Positions 1 to 11,429 of a DNA stretch of 64,000 nucleotides are shown here, piece after piece; position 1 is the stretch's first letter, and the number at the start of each line of letters is the position of its first letter. The position numbers were made by a program, and so were the translations under genes. The notes beneath the pieces were generated by a model, which ran no database searches, was not told where the DNA came from, and was given only the letters and a program-made list of their open reading frames with translations. Location of the stretch: NCBI GenBank assembly GCA_019918135.1, contig WBZZ01002414.1:122501-186500 (forward strand). The letters run 5' to 3'. Source of the DNA: Paulinella micropora. Taxonomy: Eukaryota > Cercozoa > Imbricatea > Euglyphida > Paulinellidae.

Positions 1-3000
1 CCGGCGGAAATGCCTGTAGTGTGTGTTGCAGATACCGCCGATGCTATTTGCATGGACGGGCGCTTTCCTCGGCGTAAAGAGGCGCGGCGGTGATGGCCAG
101 CGACATTGGCCGTCTACTACTCTCAATGGATTACAAATACGCGAAGCACGGAGCTACCACTGTGGCCCTTATGGGACAAGGTAGAATCGCCGAAGACCTG
201 GACAATCCCCGTGGGAATGCCTCTTCGACGGGCTCTGGCCCGATGTCCCAGGATGGGAGGATGAGGGCTCGCGTATATGACGGAATTCCTGAACCACGTG
301 GAGAGGCTATCTTAGCTGCGCCTCATCCTTCCTCCCCAAACCTGGCACACGGGTCGGCGCTTCAACATAAGGCGAGCGGCGCTATATGGCAGATGGCACC
401 GCCGCCTCGACGGTACCGGCGGGTAGATCGGTACGACAAGGACGGGCGTAATCTGATTGTCTGGGGGCTCTCAGAACGCGCCAATCTACAGGAGATCGCC
501 TCCAAAATGAGCGGTCTTGGTCTGGTGGTCCCGGTAATGGAGTGACAAGGCCAGCGAATGTCTCGTCACCTGGAGCTGGTCTACGAGGACGATGACAGCA
601 GGCAGACGGCGTTGCAGCAATTCAAACATCTCAAATTCTTCGGCAGAGGGGTCAATGTGGCCCTTGGGCGCAGGTTCAGGGACAGGGAACGTGTCCGAAG
701 GCTTATTCGCATCCATCTGCGTGGGGAAGCGGCGGTCCGGAAGGAGGAAGCTGCGACGGGATATCGCGTCTTGCCTCTGCATGAAGAATGTGTCCATGAT
801 TTGCAGGTGGTGTCTTCGGAATTGGCTGCCGATGCACCTAAGTGTGTGTCTGAGTGTGCTGATGTGTATGTGGTGCCCCTGCATTCGGCGGCCAGTGCAG
901 TGGGGGACCAACCTGCGCAAGCACCTGCAGAGGGGGGCAGCACGAGGGCGGAAGCCAAGCGCGGCCGTCGGGTCCGGAAACGAGCCAAGAAGCACCGCTC
1001 CAAGCAGTTCGATACCGGCTTCAAGCTACTCGTCGCGAGTCACAACTGGCAGGGTAAAACGGGATACGACAACGTAGGCACGGCGGAATGGGCATCATTC
1101 TACAAGCACGAGGGCTGGCTAGTCATCGGGGCTCAGGAGCACCGCATGGGCAAGAAGCAACTTTCCAAATGCAGCCTGGATGGATTCCGGATTTTTGGAA
1201 AACCTGCGGAGGTCAGCGAGAAAAATCGCTGCAAGGGTGGGGTTCTATTCGCGGTGGCTAACTTCCTTGGTCCGTATTGCAACCTGGTGTCAGCCCCCGT
1301 CGACCACCGGCAGCAAGTGTGGCTGCGTATCGCCTCGGGTGTTACCGGCGCTCAGGATATCTATGTGGGCAACGGCTACTTTCCCCAGGAAACGCAGGAA
1401 GAAGAGTCGTCAGAGGCGTATGCGGCCTGGCAGGCAGCTATAGCTTTTTTTGGAGCCAAAGGTCTTGTGGTCACGGTGGCGGATGCCAACGCGAAGCTCG
1501 GGCCGGCATGCAGCCGAAAAGAGGAGGGCATCGTCGGTCAACACGGGGAGGTCGATGATAAGGGAGCACCGGTACGTTCGGAGAACGGCAAGAGACTCGC
1601 GGCTGTCCTCGTCGCTACGGGCCTGCGAAATCTGAGCGGCTTCTCGTGCCCAGTGGAAGGGTCCTACTGGTGGTCCCGGCGTGAGCAGCGCGGCATGGGC
1701 ACAGGCAAGCACCTCCTCGATTACATCTGCGCGTCGCCTGGCTTGGCATCTGGAGCAAAGTTCGGAGTATGCGAAGATGATCTTGATACGGACCACAAGG
1801 CAGTATGGGCCGAACTGACGTGGAGCGGCCAGCGCCGGCCAAAGCGGGCTGCGAAACCTTACAGGTCCTTTCGTGTTGATAAGCTTATTGGTGCTGGTGT
1901 CTCGGGTAATGATCACGCTGCGAAGCAAGCGCTGGATTATCTACGCGACAAGTTCGATGACGTATTCCAGCATTGCCTACAGAAGCTTGGAGTGCATCAG
2001 CTGCCTGAGCTTGACCTATCGGGTGGTGCCGACAGCCAACGGGTGGTAGATGACGTCACCGAGCGAGTGGCGCAGTCCTTCCGAATGGCGGCGCACCGGG
2101 TCCTTGGCTCCAGATGTATACGACCCCGTTTCACCAACAATTGGTTCGACGGGGAGCTAAAGGAGCTCATTCAGCAGCGCCGGGAGGCCTACGCAGCATA
2201 CAGGAGGGATGAATCGAATGCGGAAGCCCGTCTGAATTGGCTACGGCTCCGCAAGCAAATTCGGAAGGCAACTCGGGCCAAGAAGTCCGCCTCCTTCAAG
2301 CAAGTGCAGGAAGAAGCGGTCAAATGTCAACGCGAACAATCCTCAAAGCGCTTTTGGCTACTCGCGAAGCGGCTTGGCGGGGCACGCAGAACGAAGGTCT
2401 CCGCGCCGGTGCAAAGGGAGGATGGCTCACTGGCGTGTACGCTGCCGGAAAAGGTCGCTCGGTGGGAGGAATTTCGGAGAAATTCGGTGAAGCCACGGGA
2501 AAATCCGGCAAGTGCGGCTGTTGTGGTGGAGTGCTGTGCAGAAGCAGGCTCGCTGGAGTGGGAGGAAGCCGAAGCTAAGCGGCAGTTCCACTGGAACGAT
2601 CGCTTCAGAGATGAGGTGGCCCGGGCTATGAAGGAGCACGAAGTAGGTGAAGACACTTGCGAAGAGCTGGACAAGCCGTTCACGCAAGAGGAGGTCCTTG
2701 CAAGGCAACGTGCCCTGAATAACCACAAAGCTTGTGGCGAGGACAAAGTGAAGAACGAGATGCTCAAGTATGGCGGCGCCTACATCAATGGCTACTTAAC
2801 GCAGTACTTCAACTGGATTCGAGAAGCCGAGAGGACTCCAAAAGCTTGGGGCAAGGGAATCATCGTCAATATCCCCAAGGGTGGGGATCCTACGGATCCT
2901 GACAACTGGAGGGATATCTCGATTATTAGTTGCCTTGGTAAGCTGTATCTGTCCTTATTAGCTACTCGTCTAACGCTCTTCGTGGATGGCCCGGATAAGC

Positions 3001-5216
3001 TACGTCCAGAGCAGGGAGGCTTCCGCCCGGGGCGTCGCACTACGGATCAGGTCTTTACCCTTTGGCAGAGGTTGAAGGGGCGTCAGCAGCAGAAGCGGGA
3101 GTCGTATGTCCTGTTCGTCGATCTACGCAAGGCTTTCCCGTCTGTTTGGAGAGATGGCCTATTTGAGAGGCTCTGGAAGCTGGGTGTAAGGGGCAAGTTC
3201 TGGCGCACGCTACGCAGGTGCTACGAGCAGACTTCGTCGCAAGTGCTAGTTGATGGAGCACTCACCCCCGAAGTACTGGAGGGTGTAGGCGTCCAACAGG
3301 GGTCCCCTCTCTCTCCCACACTCTTCAACGTCTTTATGGATGAGCTGTGTGATCGGCTGGCGAGTGCCCTCAAGATCACGGATGTGAAGCGGCTGAACGA
3401 CATCAAGGCACTTCTATACGCGGACGACGTGGCCCTCATCGCTCACAGTCGCACCGAGCTCCAGAAGATGGTCAATGTTGTGGCCAAGTTCGCGGAAGAT
3501 TACCGGCTGGAAGTCAACTTGAAGCCCGGCAAGACGGAAATCATGCCCATTTACACGTCGAGCAAGGCGAAACGACCAAGTATCAGGGAGCGAGGTGAGC
3601 CCGTGGTGTGGTTTCGCGGCCAGAAGCTTTGTGTCACCAGTCAGTACAAGTACCTGGGAGTGGTTATCACCGACGACCTGAAGTGGAAGGAGCAGGCCCT
3701 GCGGGCTACGCGTGTCACTGAAGTCGCCACCGCAGGTTGGTACTCTTTGTGGTGTGCAGATGAGATACAAGCTAGGTATCGTCTCATGTGTTGGAATCAA
3801 CTTGTGGGGGCCAAGCTGAAGTACGCCTTCGATGTCTGGCGTGCCCCCGTATCGCAGCTCACCAAGCTGGAGGCAGCAATGCTGCGCCCCATGAGGATGA
3901 TTCTCGGCATCAGCCCTAAGACAAGCAAGTGGATTACACTCTTTCTGGCGCGCTCTTTGAGTGCGGAGCGTTTGCGGCGGGCGGCGCAACTGAAGTTCTA
4001 TGGACGGCTGCGTGTTCTACCGGAGGAGCGATTTCCTGTCATCGCATCTCAAGTCAAATCCGACTGGACTGCGGAGGCCGAATGCACTATCAGGGTCTCA
4101 ATGGATCTACAACAAGGGCTTCAGGAGCTCCTAAATAGCTCAGAGAAGGACCTCGAGGGTTGGAGTTCGACTGTGGACAAGTGGGCCCTTCAGCAGGACG
4201 TCAAGATGGTGCAGCAACTGATGTGGGACAAGCGAGAGGCAGGCAGCGATCTTACTGATGGCCTGCGAGTCATCCTAAGACAAGTCTTTGGAACTAAGGA
4301 GTTCCCAAGATGGGTAGCCCTTGATGATGCGCATTATAATCTGCTTCGGAGAAGGTTGCTCAGCTGCAACAACCGCCTTCGGTTGTACCGCAGCAAGTTG
4401 GTCAGTGGCATGTCCCCTCGCTGCTTCTGTTGTCATGATGATGTCAATGAGTCCCTTGCGCACTTCTTATGGGATTGCCCCATGCATGAGGGGAGACGTA
4501 AGCAGCTGTTGCTGAGTATGCAGAGGCTCGGTGGCATGGCTGTGGGGGGTGCTGAGGGGGATGGAGGGAGTGAGGAGGGTGGTGAGGTCGTAGGCGGTGA
4601 GGTTGTGGTGGAGGATGTGTTGCTTGGGCGGGAGCGGGAGGGCTCTGTGCGGCAGGGTTGGGATGATATGTCGCCTGTGGATCAATCACGATTGTTTTGT
4701 AAGTTTTTTCAGGGGAAGTCGCGCTTCCGCAGTAACTTTAGGCTTGCTGCGTTGTTAGGGGTTACAGCGTTGCGTCCCCCTCCAAAGTTGGATGTGTTGT
4801 TTGGATCATATGTGTCTGAGTGTTGGTCTGCTAGGGAGGGTAAAAGGGAGGAGCTTGGGGTGGAGGATGGGGGCGAGGAGGTGATTGACCTCACTGAGGT
4901 TCCATCAGCTTCTGTCCCACCCTCTCCCCCAAGTGACGTTGATGTTGCGCGGCGCGGCCGTCCGCGCAGTGTGGACGTCCTGGCTAGAGAGAGGGGTTCG
5001 GGAGCGCAGCGTAGTGTCTCCGAGTTCTTCTCTTCAGCTAACACCCTCGCATCTAGCTATTCATGCACTTCACAGCCCCCATCTGCCCCTGCTGTTGCTG
5101 TTGCTGCTATGTCTGTTTGGTGTTCTGACAATTCGTTGGGATCGGTGGCTGACCCCGGTGACCCAATGGAGGCACATGTCCAGGATCTGGATCTGATGCT
5201 ATAGTCTGAGGAAGCC

Positions 5217-5217
<1 letters not shown>
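1..5217 (+). mobile_element. LINE copy A (APE-type non-LTR retrotransposon)
   Basis: Near-complete non-LTR retrotransposon. Base 1 already lies in the 5' leader, because the sequence matches the leader of copy B (33113-39222) to the window edge, so about 0.9 kb of leader lies outside. The element ends at TCTGAGGAAGCC after the ORF stop and runs into a (TTA)n tail. It matches copy B almost base for base; by eye the proteins differ by 17 substitutions, one inserted Val and one stop over about 1,700 residues. This indicates recent movement of the family or recent gene conversion. There is no poly(A) tail, which resembles I-like elements with trinucleotide tails. Clade not assigned. Confidence 0.93.
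93..5204 (+). pseudogene. LINE polyprotein, copy A: endonuclease and reverse transcriptase, one in-frame stop
   Basis: Makes and integrates LINE cDNA by target-primed reverse transcription. The ATG at 93 is the first in frame after a stop at 75-77. The frame is closed by one nonsense codon, TGA at 543-545, where copy B has TGG; the frame is otherwise open to 5204. Downstream domains: APE endonuclease at about 1020-1825 (SHNW, QEHR, KGG, ADANA in place of the usual DxNA context, DTDH); reverse transcriptase at about 2680-3680 (GFRPGRRTTDQ, FVDLRKAF, QQGSPLSP, YADD at 3417-3428, YKYLGV); a Cys/His knuckle at about 4418-4475 (CFCC then HFLWDC); then an acidic, Gly/Glu-rich C-terminus. A product starting at the ATG at 558 would lack the N-terminal region but keep both enzymes. 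Confidence 0.92.
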
Positions 5218-5300
<83 letters not shown>

Positions 5301-5567
5301 GGACACCGTGATAGCCCAGTGGTCAAGTTCTACCATCTGGGCCCTGTCGCCAGTTCGATTCCCGTCGGTGCCACCAGTATTTTCATTGAACGTACCGGTC
5401 TATTTCTGGACGAGTATTTTCATTGAACATACCGCCCGTCTGGAAGTGTTGGAACTGCCCTTGCGGGGGTGTCATTAGAGCTTATCGTCAATTCTTCGTA
5501 CTCCCCTCACGGGTGAGACGATGGAGGCGCATGTGCAGAAATGCATCAGCCATCGACAGAGAAGCAC
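5301..5567 (+). mobile_element. tRNA-derived SINE, subfamily a, copy 1
   Basis: 267-bp SINE. The head has pol III promoter boxes: an A box TAGCCCAGTGG at 5312-5322 and a B box AGTTCGATTCC at 5352-5362, about 30 bases apart, followed by GGTGCCACC as at a tRNA 3' end. The body contains a short duplicated segment (TATTTTCATTGAAC appears twice). The 3' end contains ATGGAGGCGCATGTGCAG at 5521-5538, matching 16 of 18 bases of the LINE 3' end at 5166-5183, and closes with GAGAAGCAC before the TTA tail. The tRNA isotype could not be assigned. Confidence 0.9.
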
Positions 5568-5626
<59 letters not shown>

Positions 5627-5798
5627 GGGAGTACATAGGCCATCGGTCCTTTCCATGGGCTGATTGGTATAAAGCTCCTAGAGTAATGTTCTATGCCGTC
5701 ACTTCCTTTATTCCACCGATTGGTGTGGAGACTTTCCTTATGGAATGGAGGACTGGATGCACATGGCCTTTTGGCTCAGCAATTGGCAGGAGATACAC
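5627..5798 (+). mobile_element. Short non-autonomous element S2, copy 1
   Basis: 172-bp element between two TTA arrays. A matching copy of the same length lies on the minus strand at 32912-33083. No A or B box was found, so the head origin is unknown. The 3' end carries ATGGAGG, then GCACATGG, and GGCTCAGC, a rearranged version of the segment shared with the LINE, SINE and element N, and ends GAGATACAC before the tail. It is probably mobilised by the same LINE. Confidence 0.78.
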
Positions 5799-5847
<49 letters not shown>

Positions 5848-5849
5848 TT

Positions 5850-6111
5850 GGACACCGTGATAGCCCAGTGGTCAAGTTCTACCATCTGGGCCCTGTCGCC
5901 AGTTCGATTCCCGTCGGTGCCACCAGTATTTTCATTGAACATACCGCTCCGTCTGGACCAGTATTTTCATTGAACATACCGGTCCGTCTGGAAGTGTTGG
6001 AACTGCCCTTGAGGGGGTGTCATTACAGCCTATCGTCAATTCTTCGTACTCCCCCGGTGAGACGATGGAGGCGCATGTGCAGAAATGCATCAGCCATTGA
6101 CAGAGAAGCAC
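5850..6111 (+). mobile_element. tRNA-derived SINE, subfamily a, copy 2
   Basis: Full-length copy with both pol III boxes in the head and the shared 3' segment ATGGAGGCGCATGTGCAG, ending GAGAAGCAC. It differs from copy 1 by a few substitutions and a shorter hairpin region (CCCCCGGTGAG in place of CCCCTCACGGGTGAG). Flanked on both sides by TTA arrays. Confidence 0.9.
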
Positions 6112-6165
<54 letters not shown>

Positions 6166-6184
6166 GATTATTATTATGATTATT

Positions 6185-6303
6185 GCTTGGAGCTGCCTTG
6201 CGGGGGTGTCAGTAGAGCCTATCGTCAAAACTTCGTACTCCCTCACGGGTGAGACGATGGAGGCACATGTGCAGAAATGCATTCGCCATTGACTGAGAAG
6301 CAC
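6185..6303 (+). mobile_element. SINE subfamily b, 5'-truncated copy
   Basis: 119-bp 3' part of a SINE; the tRNA head is missing, as expected for 5' truncation during target-primed reverse transcription. Subfamily b markers (GCTTGGAGCTGCCTTG, CAGTAGAGCC, CATTCGCCATTGACTGAG) are shared with the full copy at 32523-32761. Its 3' segment ATGGAGGCACATGTGCAG matches the LINE in 17 of 18 bases, closer than subfamily a. Confidence 0.85.
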
Positions 6304-6409
<106 letters not shown>

Positions 6410-6430
6410 GTCATTATTATTATTATTATT

Positions 6431-6694
6431 GGACACCGTGATAGCCCAGTGGTCAAGTTCTACCATCTGGGCCCTGTCGCCAGTTCGATTCCCGTCGGTG
6501 CCACCAGTATTTTCATTGAACATACCGATCCGTCTGGACCAGTATTTTCATTGAAAATACCGGCCCGTCTGGAAGTGTTGGAACTGCCCTTGGGGGTGTC
6601 ATTAGAGCTTATCGTCAATTCTTCGTACTCCCCTCACGGGTGAGACGATGGAGGCGCATGTGCAGAAATGCATCAGCCATTGACAGAGAAGCAC
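6431..6694 (+). mobile_element. tRNA-derived SINE, subfamily a, copy 3
   Basis: Full-length copy with A and B boxes, the repeated TTTTCATTGAA motif and the ATGGAGGCGCATGTGCAG 3' segment. Flanked by TTA arrays at 6304-6430 and 6695-6763. Confidence 0.9.
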
Positions 6695-6763
<69 letters not shown>

Positions 6764-6766
<3 letters not shown>

Positions 6767-6889
6767 GCATAGTTTAAAGAGGGGAGTATAGATAATAGCT
6801 TTAGTATAACTAGCTAGTGTGTGTGGCCTTCTATCAGTGAGCCTTTCTCTGTCCTTTTTTTTGAGTGATTCCCTCTAACGGGAAGCGCT
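6764..6889. other. Unassigned junction sequence
   Basis: About 126 bases between the last TTA array and the E2 fragment. They are not shared with the second E2 copy near 46945. The minus-strand frame of the E2-linked ORF runs on into this sequence for some 30 codons, apparently by chance. Nothing else recognised. Confidence 0.4.
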
Positions 6890-7215
6890 GCCATTTGCTC
6901 AAGGGGCTGCATGGGGATAAAAGGCTCCTCCAGGTTGAGAAGACCATCCTTAACCGCTTTCGCTAGGAGGGGGCAAAGGTCTTTCTCTAAGGTCATGAGG
7001 ACTACCTTGATGAAGTGGGCGCGGCTAATTCCATCCGTCTGGGGACAGAGCTTCTTTGCCGAGCCGTCCTTGAGGGCCTTGCGGTACGTATCCATTAATG
7101 GGACCTTGAGGGTGGTGTGCAGCGTGCGAAAAATGTTGAGACACTCTTCACGATAGTAGACTTCCTTGGAGACCAGGTTGTAATTGGGGCGTGGAAACGA
7201 GGCTGGAAGACTCAT
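6814..7215 (-). pseudogene. Fragment of the ORF that follows the E2 LTR-like region
   Basis: Starts MSLPASFPRPNYN and matches the 221-aa ORF at 46618-47283 for about 108 residues, then changes to an unrelated tail near 6890. Function not recognised. It lies downstream of the E2 RNase H and LTR-like region in both copies, so it may be the gag start of a tandemly joined element or a captured flank. Confidence 0.5.
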
Positions 7216-8177
7216 TTCGTCACACCTGAACGTAAAAGACCCACCGTGTAGCAAAAAGGTCTGGAATTTGCAAAGGAGACCTTATGAGATATTTGCTACT
7301 CGATGGTCGGAGGCTTGGCTGAGGGACTGTCCTATGTATGCAATGAACTTGAACAGACTTGAACAGAAAATGAATACATACTACAAAGTCGCCTCTCTGG
7401 GTGTGGTGAGCATGCAATGTACTAAAATCCACCTGTTTATTCAAGCGTAGAGGTCAGGTCCTAGACCGGAGCACTTGGCGACTTGCTAGATTTGGCAAAT
7501 ATGAGAACTTTAATAACTAGAACTGATTGAGGTAAATAGGCGCGCACCAAACCGCGTGTATGACCTGATCACTGTAATTACAAGTGTCAGAACTAACAAC
7601 AAATAAATCATGTGTCGGTCCGTCTAATCAATAATAATACCTCAATGTTATCAATACGGTCTATCGAATTATCAATACAATCTAACCCTTATCCAAATTG
7701 GTATAAAGCTCCCCCTAATTCGATATGAGTATGAATATAACAGTGTCACATATAGTTACACTATAACTCACATAGGAGCACAGTCAAGTCCTTGACTACC
7801 AATGTCACTACTTCGCGAAATCCGACAAACGATCAGCACCAATTCGGAAGACAGATGGACTAGGGATGCGCTTCGATAAAATGTCTGCTCGGTTATCCCC
7901 CGACGCAACCCACCTAAGCACTATCTCCCCCTTCCCTATCGATTCGGCAATATGGCAATACCGCAAAGCAATATGACGCAACTTTTTCCCAAACACCGCC
8001 TTCGGTGCCGACAACCACACCGCCTGATTGTCAACTCGGATCACGGGTGCCGACTCCAACTCCACCTTCAATTCATTCCCCTCCGACCACGGCAGCGACA
8101 TCACCACGTTCTTGCACGCGATCGCATCATGAATCACCTCCGAAAGCCCGTACGTCTCACTCTCCTGAATTCCCTAT
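6890..8177 (-). mobile_element. Ty1/copia-like element E2, 3' fragment
   Basis: Fossil fragment of an LTR element. Parts in minus-strand order: an RNase H region (about 7808-8175), a polypurine-type tract beside an LTR-like AT-rich region (about 7220-7720), and the start of an ORF behind it. It is almost identical to 45657-46945 on the plus strand, so the duplication is recent. At about 8177 it abuts the truncated 3' LTR of E1. Incomplete. Confidence 0.85.
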
Positions 8178-8244
8178 GGCTCTAACGACACCGTTACTCC
8201 GATACGGCCAGTCCATAACTATTCATTAATTATTAGTTCCAACA
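8178..8244 (-). repeat. E1 3' LTR remnant
   Basis: 67 bases starting TGTTGGAAC directly after a purine-rich tract (AAGGGGAG). They match the first 67 bases of the 5' LTR at 17439-17505 with two differences by eye. The rest of the LTR is replaced by E2 sequence. Confidence 0.85.
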
Positions 8245-8252
8245 CTCCCCTT

Positions 8253-9475
8253 GGGACAAAGTAAATTAATATTAAGTTACTGCCGTTCCTAATTAAGTTA
8301 CGTCTCCTATTACTATTTTGTGAAACGTTAGAAAACACAAACTCAAAACATATTCTCTTACCCTACTCTCTCCGAGAAGTAATGTTGGCATTGGCTACCC
8401 TCCTATCAACAGCGAGTATGTATCGACTAGAGTACGTACAAGGCACCGGACCTGTGGTATATTCGGGCCTACCCAACGAGAAGAAGATTAACTCCCTACT
8501 CTCCCTAATAGTCTATCGCGCAGATAAGTAAGAAAAATATGTGAAAATTACAAATATATGGATCATATAAGAATACAAAGATATGGTAGTAACTTCAAAA
8601 GAAGTAGTAACATAAATATGTGATAAATATATGAAAAATATATATGTACAAAAATGATACATATTCACATATGATTATAGTATGAAAACTAAAATTTGGA
8701 AGCGCTTCCCGTAAGGGGGTATATAAAAGTAACAAAAGTAATATAATATATATCACAAATACAAATATCTGTAATTACCAGCGGGTCTGGGGGTCGGTTA
8801 GATGCCCGGGGCCTATCAAAACATATAGTGTGATCAATCGCCCTTCGTCTACCACTCCACCCCCAAATTAGCCTTTTATCGATTTTTATGTATATAGTGT
8901 GGTTACAAAAAGGTTTATAGTATTTACGCAATACAATCTATAAGGTAGTGAGTGTTCCCGAGCTTACGCCAGCACGGGAACACGCACATACTTACCAAGT
9001 TTTCGGGGCCCGAATCAACCTTCGCCGCGGCGCTTCTCATCCTCCCCCTCAACTTTGTAAAATTATGCGACTGAATGGTTATTACAACTTAACGGGGGGG
9101 GGGGGGAAGAGAAAGGTGAAAGTCCAGGCTTATTCCATGCTTTCCCGGGTCTCTGACCCGCATCTGCTACCGCGCCTCAAACTACTCGAGGTTGAGGGTC
9201 GGCAGCACTTGCAACAGCTCTGGTAACATGGGCCCACCCGCTCAAATCACCTATATCACTCCCCTCGATGTACAGTATGCGAGAAATATAATATACGAGA
9301 ATTAATAGAATCCGCTTCTGAGAATATAGTTATAAATAATCATAGCGTGAATATTTATGCGGGAAATACCCAGTACTTACAACGCGACTTTAACACCAAA
9401 CTTTGCGAGAAATTCTTTCACCAACTTCACCGAGATTTGGTCAGCCAGGTAATTGAATTTCTGGTACGTGAAAAT
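8253..9475 (-). other. E1 3' non-coding region
   Basis: AT-rich DNA between the E1 RNase H remnant and its polypurine tract, with no supported gene. A block near 8340-8560 (ACCCTACTCTCTCCGAGAAG; GACGAGAAG-type motif) resembles a block in E4 near 55560-55720, so the two elements seem to share a 3' untranslated region. A run of ten G lies near 9094-9105. Confidence 0.5.
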
Positions 9476-10900
9476 TTATTTTGGTAAATAAATCCGCGAT
9501 GTTTTCCTCCGTCGGTACCCGGAACAACTTGACAACTCCCTCCTTAACCAACTTTTCGAGCAGGTGGTACCTGACATCGATATGTTTGGTTCTGGACTCC
9601 TCAACCCCCTTTCTGAGAGGATGATAGTCCCCTCAATGTCCTCGAACAAGGGGGTGAAACCTCTTATGGGCAAACCGATGTCACGGAGAGACTGTCTTAA
9701 AGCAAGCAACTCCCTTACTGCTTCGTTAGCGGATACGGTCTCCGACTCAAGGTAGATTGAGCTATTACAGTTTGAAGTTTAGAGAACCATGCAACCGGTG
9801 CCCCGTTGAAGAGAAAGATGTACCCAGAACGGGACTTCCTTGTAACCTTTTCTCCGGCAAAATCTGAGTCGACGTATCCCACGAGGGGGTGTTCGTCTAT
9901 CAGTTTTTCGACATTGGCGATAACGGGGACATTGAAAGCATTGACTTCTGTGGCTTCACATGAGTAAAGCTCAAGTGCCTTTTCTGCGGCCGATGGTCCT
10001 TCGGCCTGTCTCCATGAATTGGGGGTTTTGGGGACAAAGAACCCTCCGTCAACATCTTGACTAGCCTCCTATCACCCCGTTTGAAATATAGGCCTCTCGG
10101 GGTCAACAACCACGGACATACGGTGAACCATGGCATAAGATATTTCAGAGGATGGGACTTGTTGTTTTGCAGCTATACTCAAAGGACAGATCAAGAGAGG
10201 TCGGGTGTGAACAGCAAGGAAGATAAGCATGCCAATCAAACATCTAAGGTCGTATTTGAGCAGACGGTGACCAACTTTCAGGGGGGCAGGGTTTTCTGAG
10301 GTGAAAGGGGTTTTAGCAGGCACCTCCTTGATATAATCTAACTCGTCTAAAATGAGAAGTTCATATTTTCGTTGATGCAATAAAATCCCTTTCTCAGATT
10401 GGACAATCTGGATGTTCTTGAATTCCGTGGCGTTCCCTAAGTTTTTACACCTGAAACCATGCTTCTTCATGCTCTCTACAAGACTTATGTGTTTGGATTC
10501 ATCAGCGGCATGCAGACCATCATCTACATGAAAAGAGAAGCTGCGTACTTATGGGGTCCTTGGCATGTTTGATAAAAGAAGCCCGGTCAAGGCAGAAAGT
10601 AATAAAAGCTTGCTTTCCTACTAACTCCTTTAACATCAAATCATACCATAATCTTCCCGCCTCAGGATGACCATAAAGGGCCTTCCGGAGGAGCCAAACA
10701 AATCCTTCTCTCTCAAAACCCGGGGGGGGGGGGTTTACATAGATTTCATAAGGCATTTTGGCATGTAAGTATGCGGTGGTGAAGTCAATTAACCACAAGT
10801 CTACTATGATTCCGAAGCAGGCAGCGTAGGCAATGATAAGAAGGATAGTACGATGGTGAGCGGTAGGTGAGTATGTGTGCTTGGGATCATATTGCAATCC
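9475..10900 (-). pseudogene. E1 reverse transcriptase and RNase H region
   Basis: Remnant of copia RT (family RVT_2). Visible on the minus strand: DFTTAYLHAKMP near 10760-10790, then VNPPPPGFE and KALYGHPEAGRLWY, the usual copia RT block. The region closer to 9500-10450 holds the later RT and RNase H parts in several pieces. Fossil; not functional. Confidence 0.8.
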
Positions 10901-11429
10901 CGCTCTCAGGAGATCCCCCCTTAGGGTGATTCTAGCTTTATGATATTCGTCGCTCGTTCCCTGTTGCTTAACAGTGTCTATCTATGTTAGAGGAATAATG
11001 GGAGTGCCTGACTTTCTCGCCTCGCTCTCTTCTCTCCATTCAAATGCTTTGAGCTCCTCTTGCTGTCTGACTTCTGTCTCTCTCGCTTGTCTCCTACCTT
11101 TCGGCTTCTGCACGACGGGAATTCCGGAATTTGCTCGGTGACCAGACAATAATTGATTCTCTCTTCTTTCGCACAGACAGAGATGTGTTTATTTCTGGTT
11201 CTGCCGTGGATTAGGTTCTTTTGAGGAATGTTTCCTTGCTCATGAGACCTCCATCCCGGGGGATGTTTGTCCTTTTCCGCAGCTATCCTAACTCTCTCCC
11301 CCTCGGCATGGCCGAATTCACTGGTTACATTGGGGTCGTGACGTGCCGGTTCGATAATAGCATGCGGTACAAGAGAAGGGGGGTCTGCTCCCCCTGAAAT
11401 CTCGTACTTTAAAATCTCAGAATCTATTA

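Noticed and set aside
5301-5375. Functional tRNA gene
   Set aside because: The A and B boxes fit, but the T and anticodon stems do not pair and the same sequence recurs in several SINE copies.
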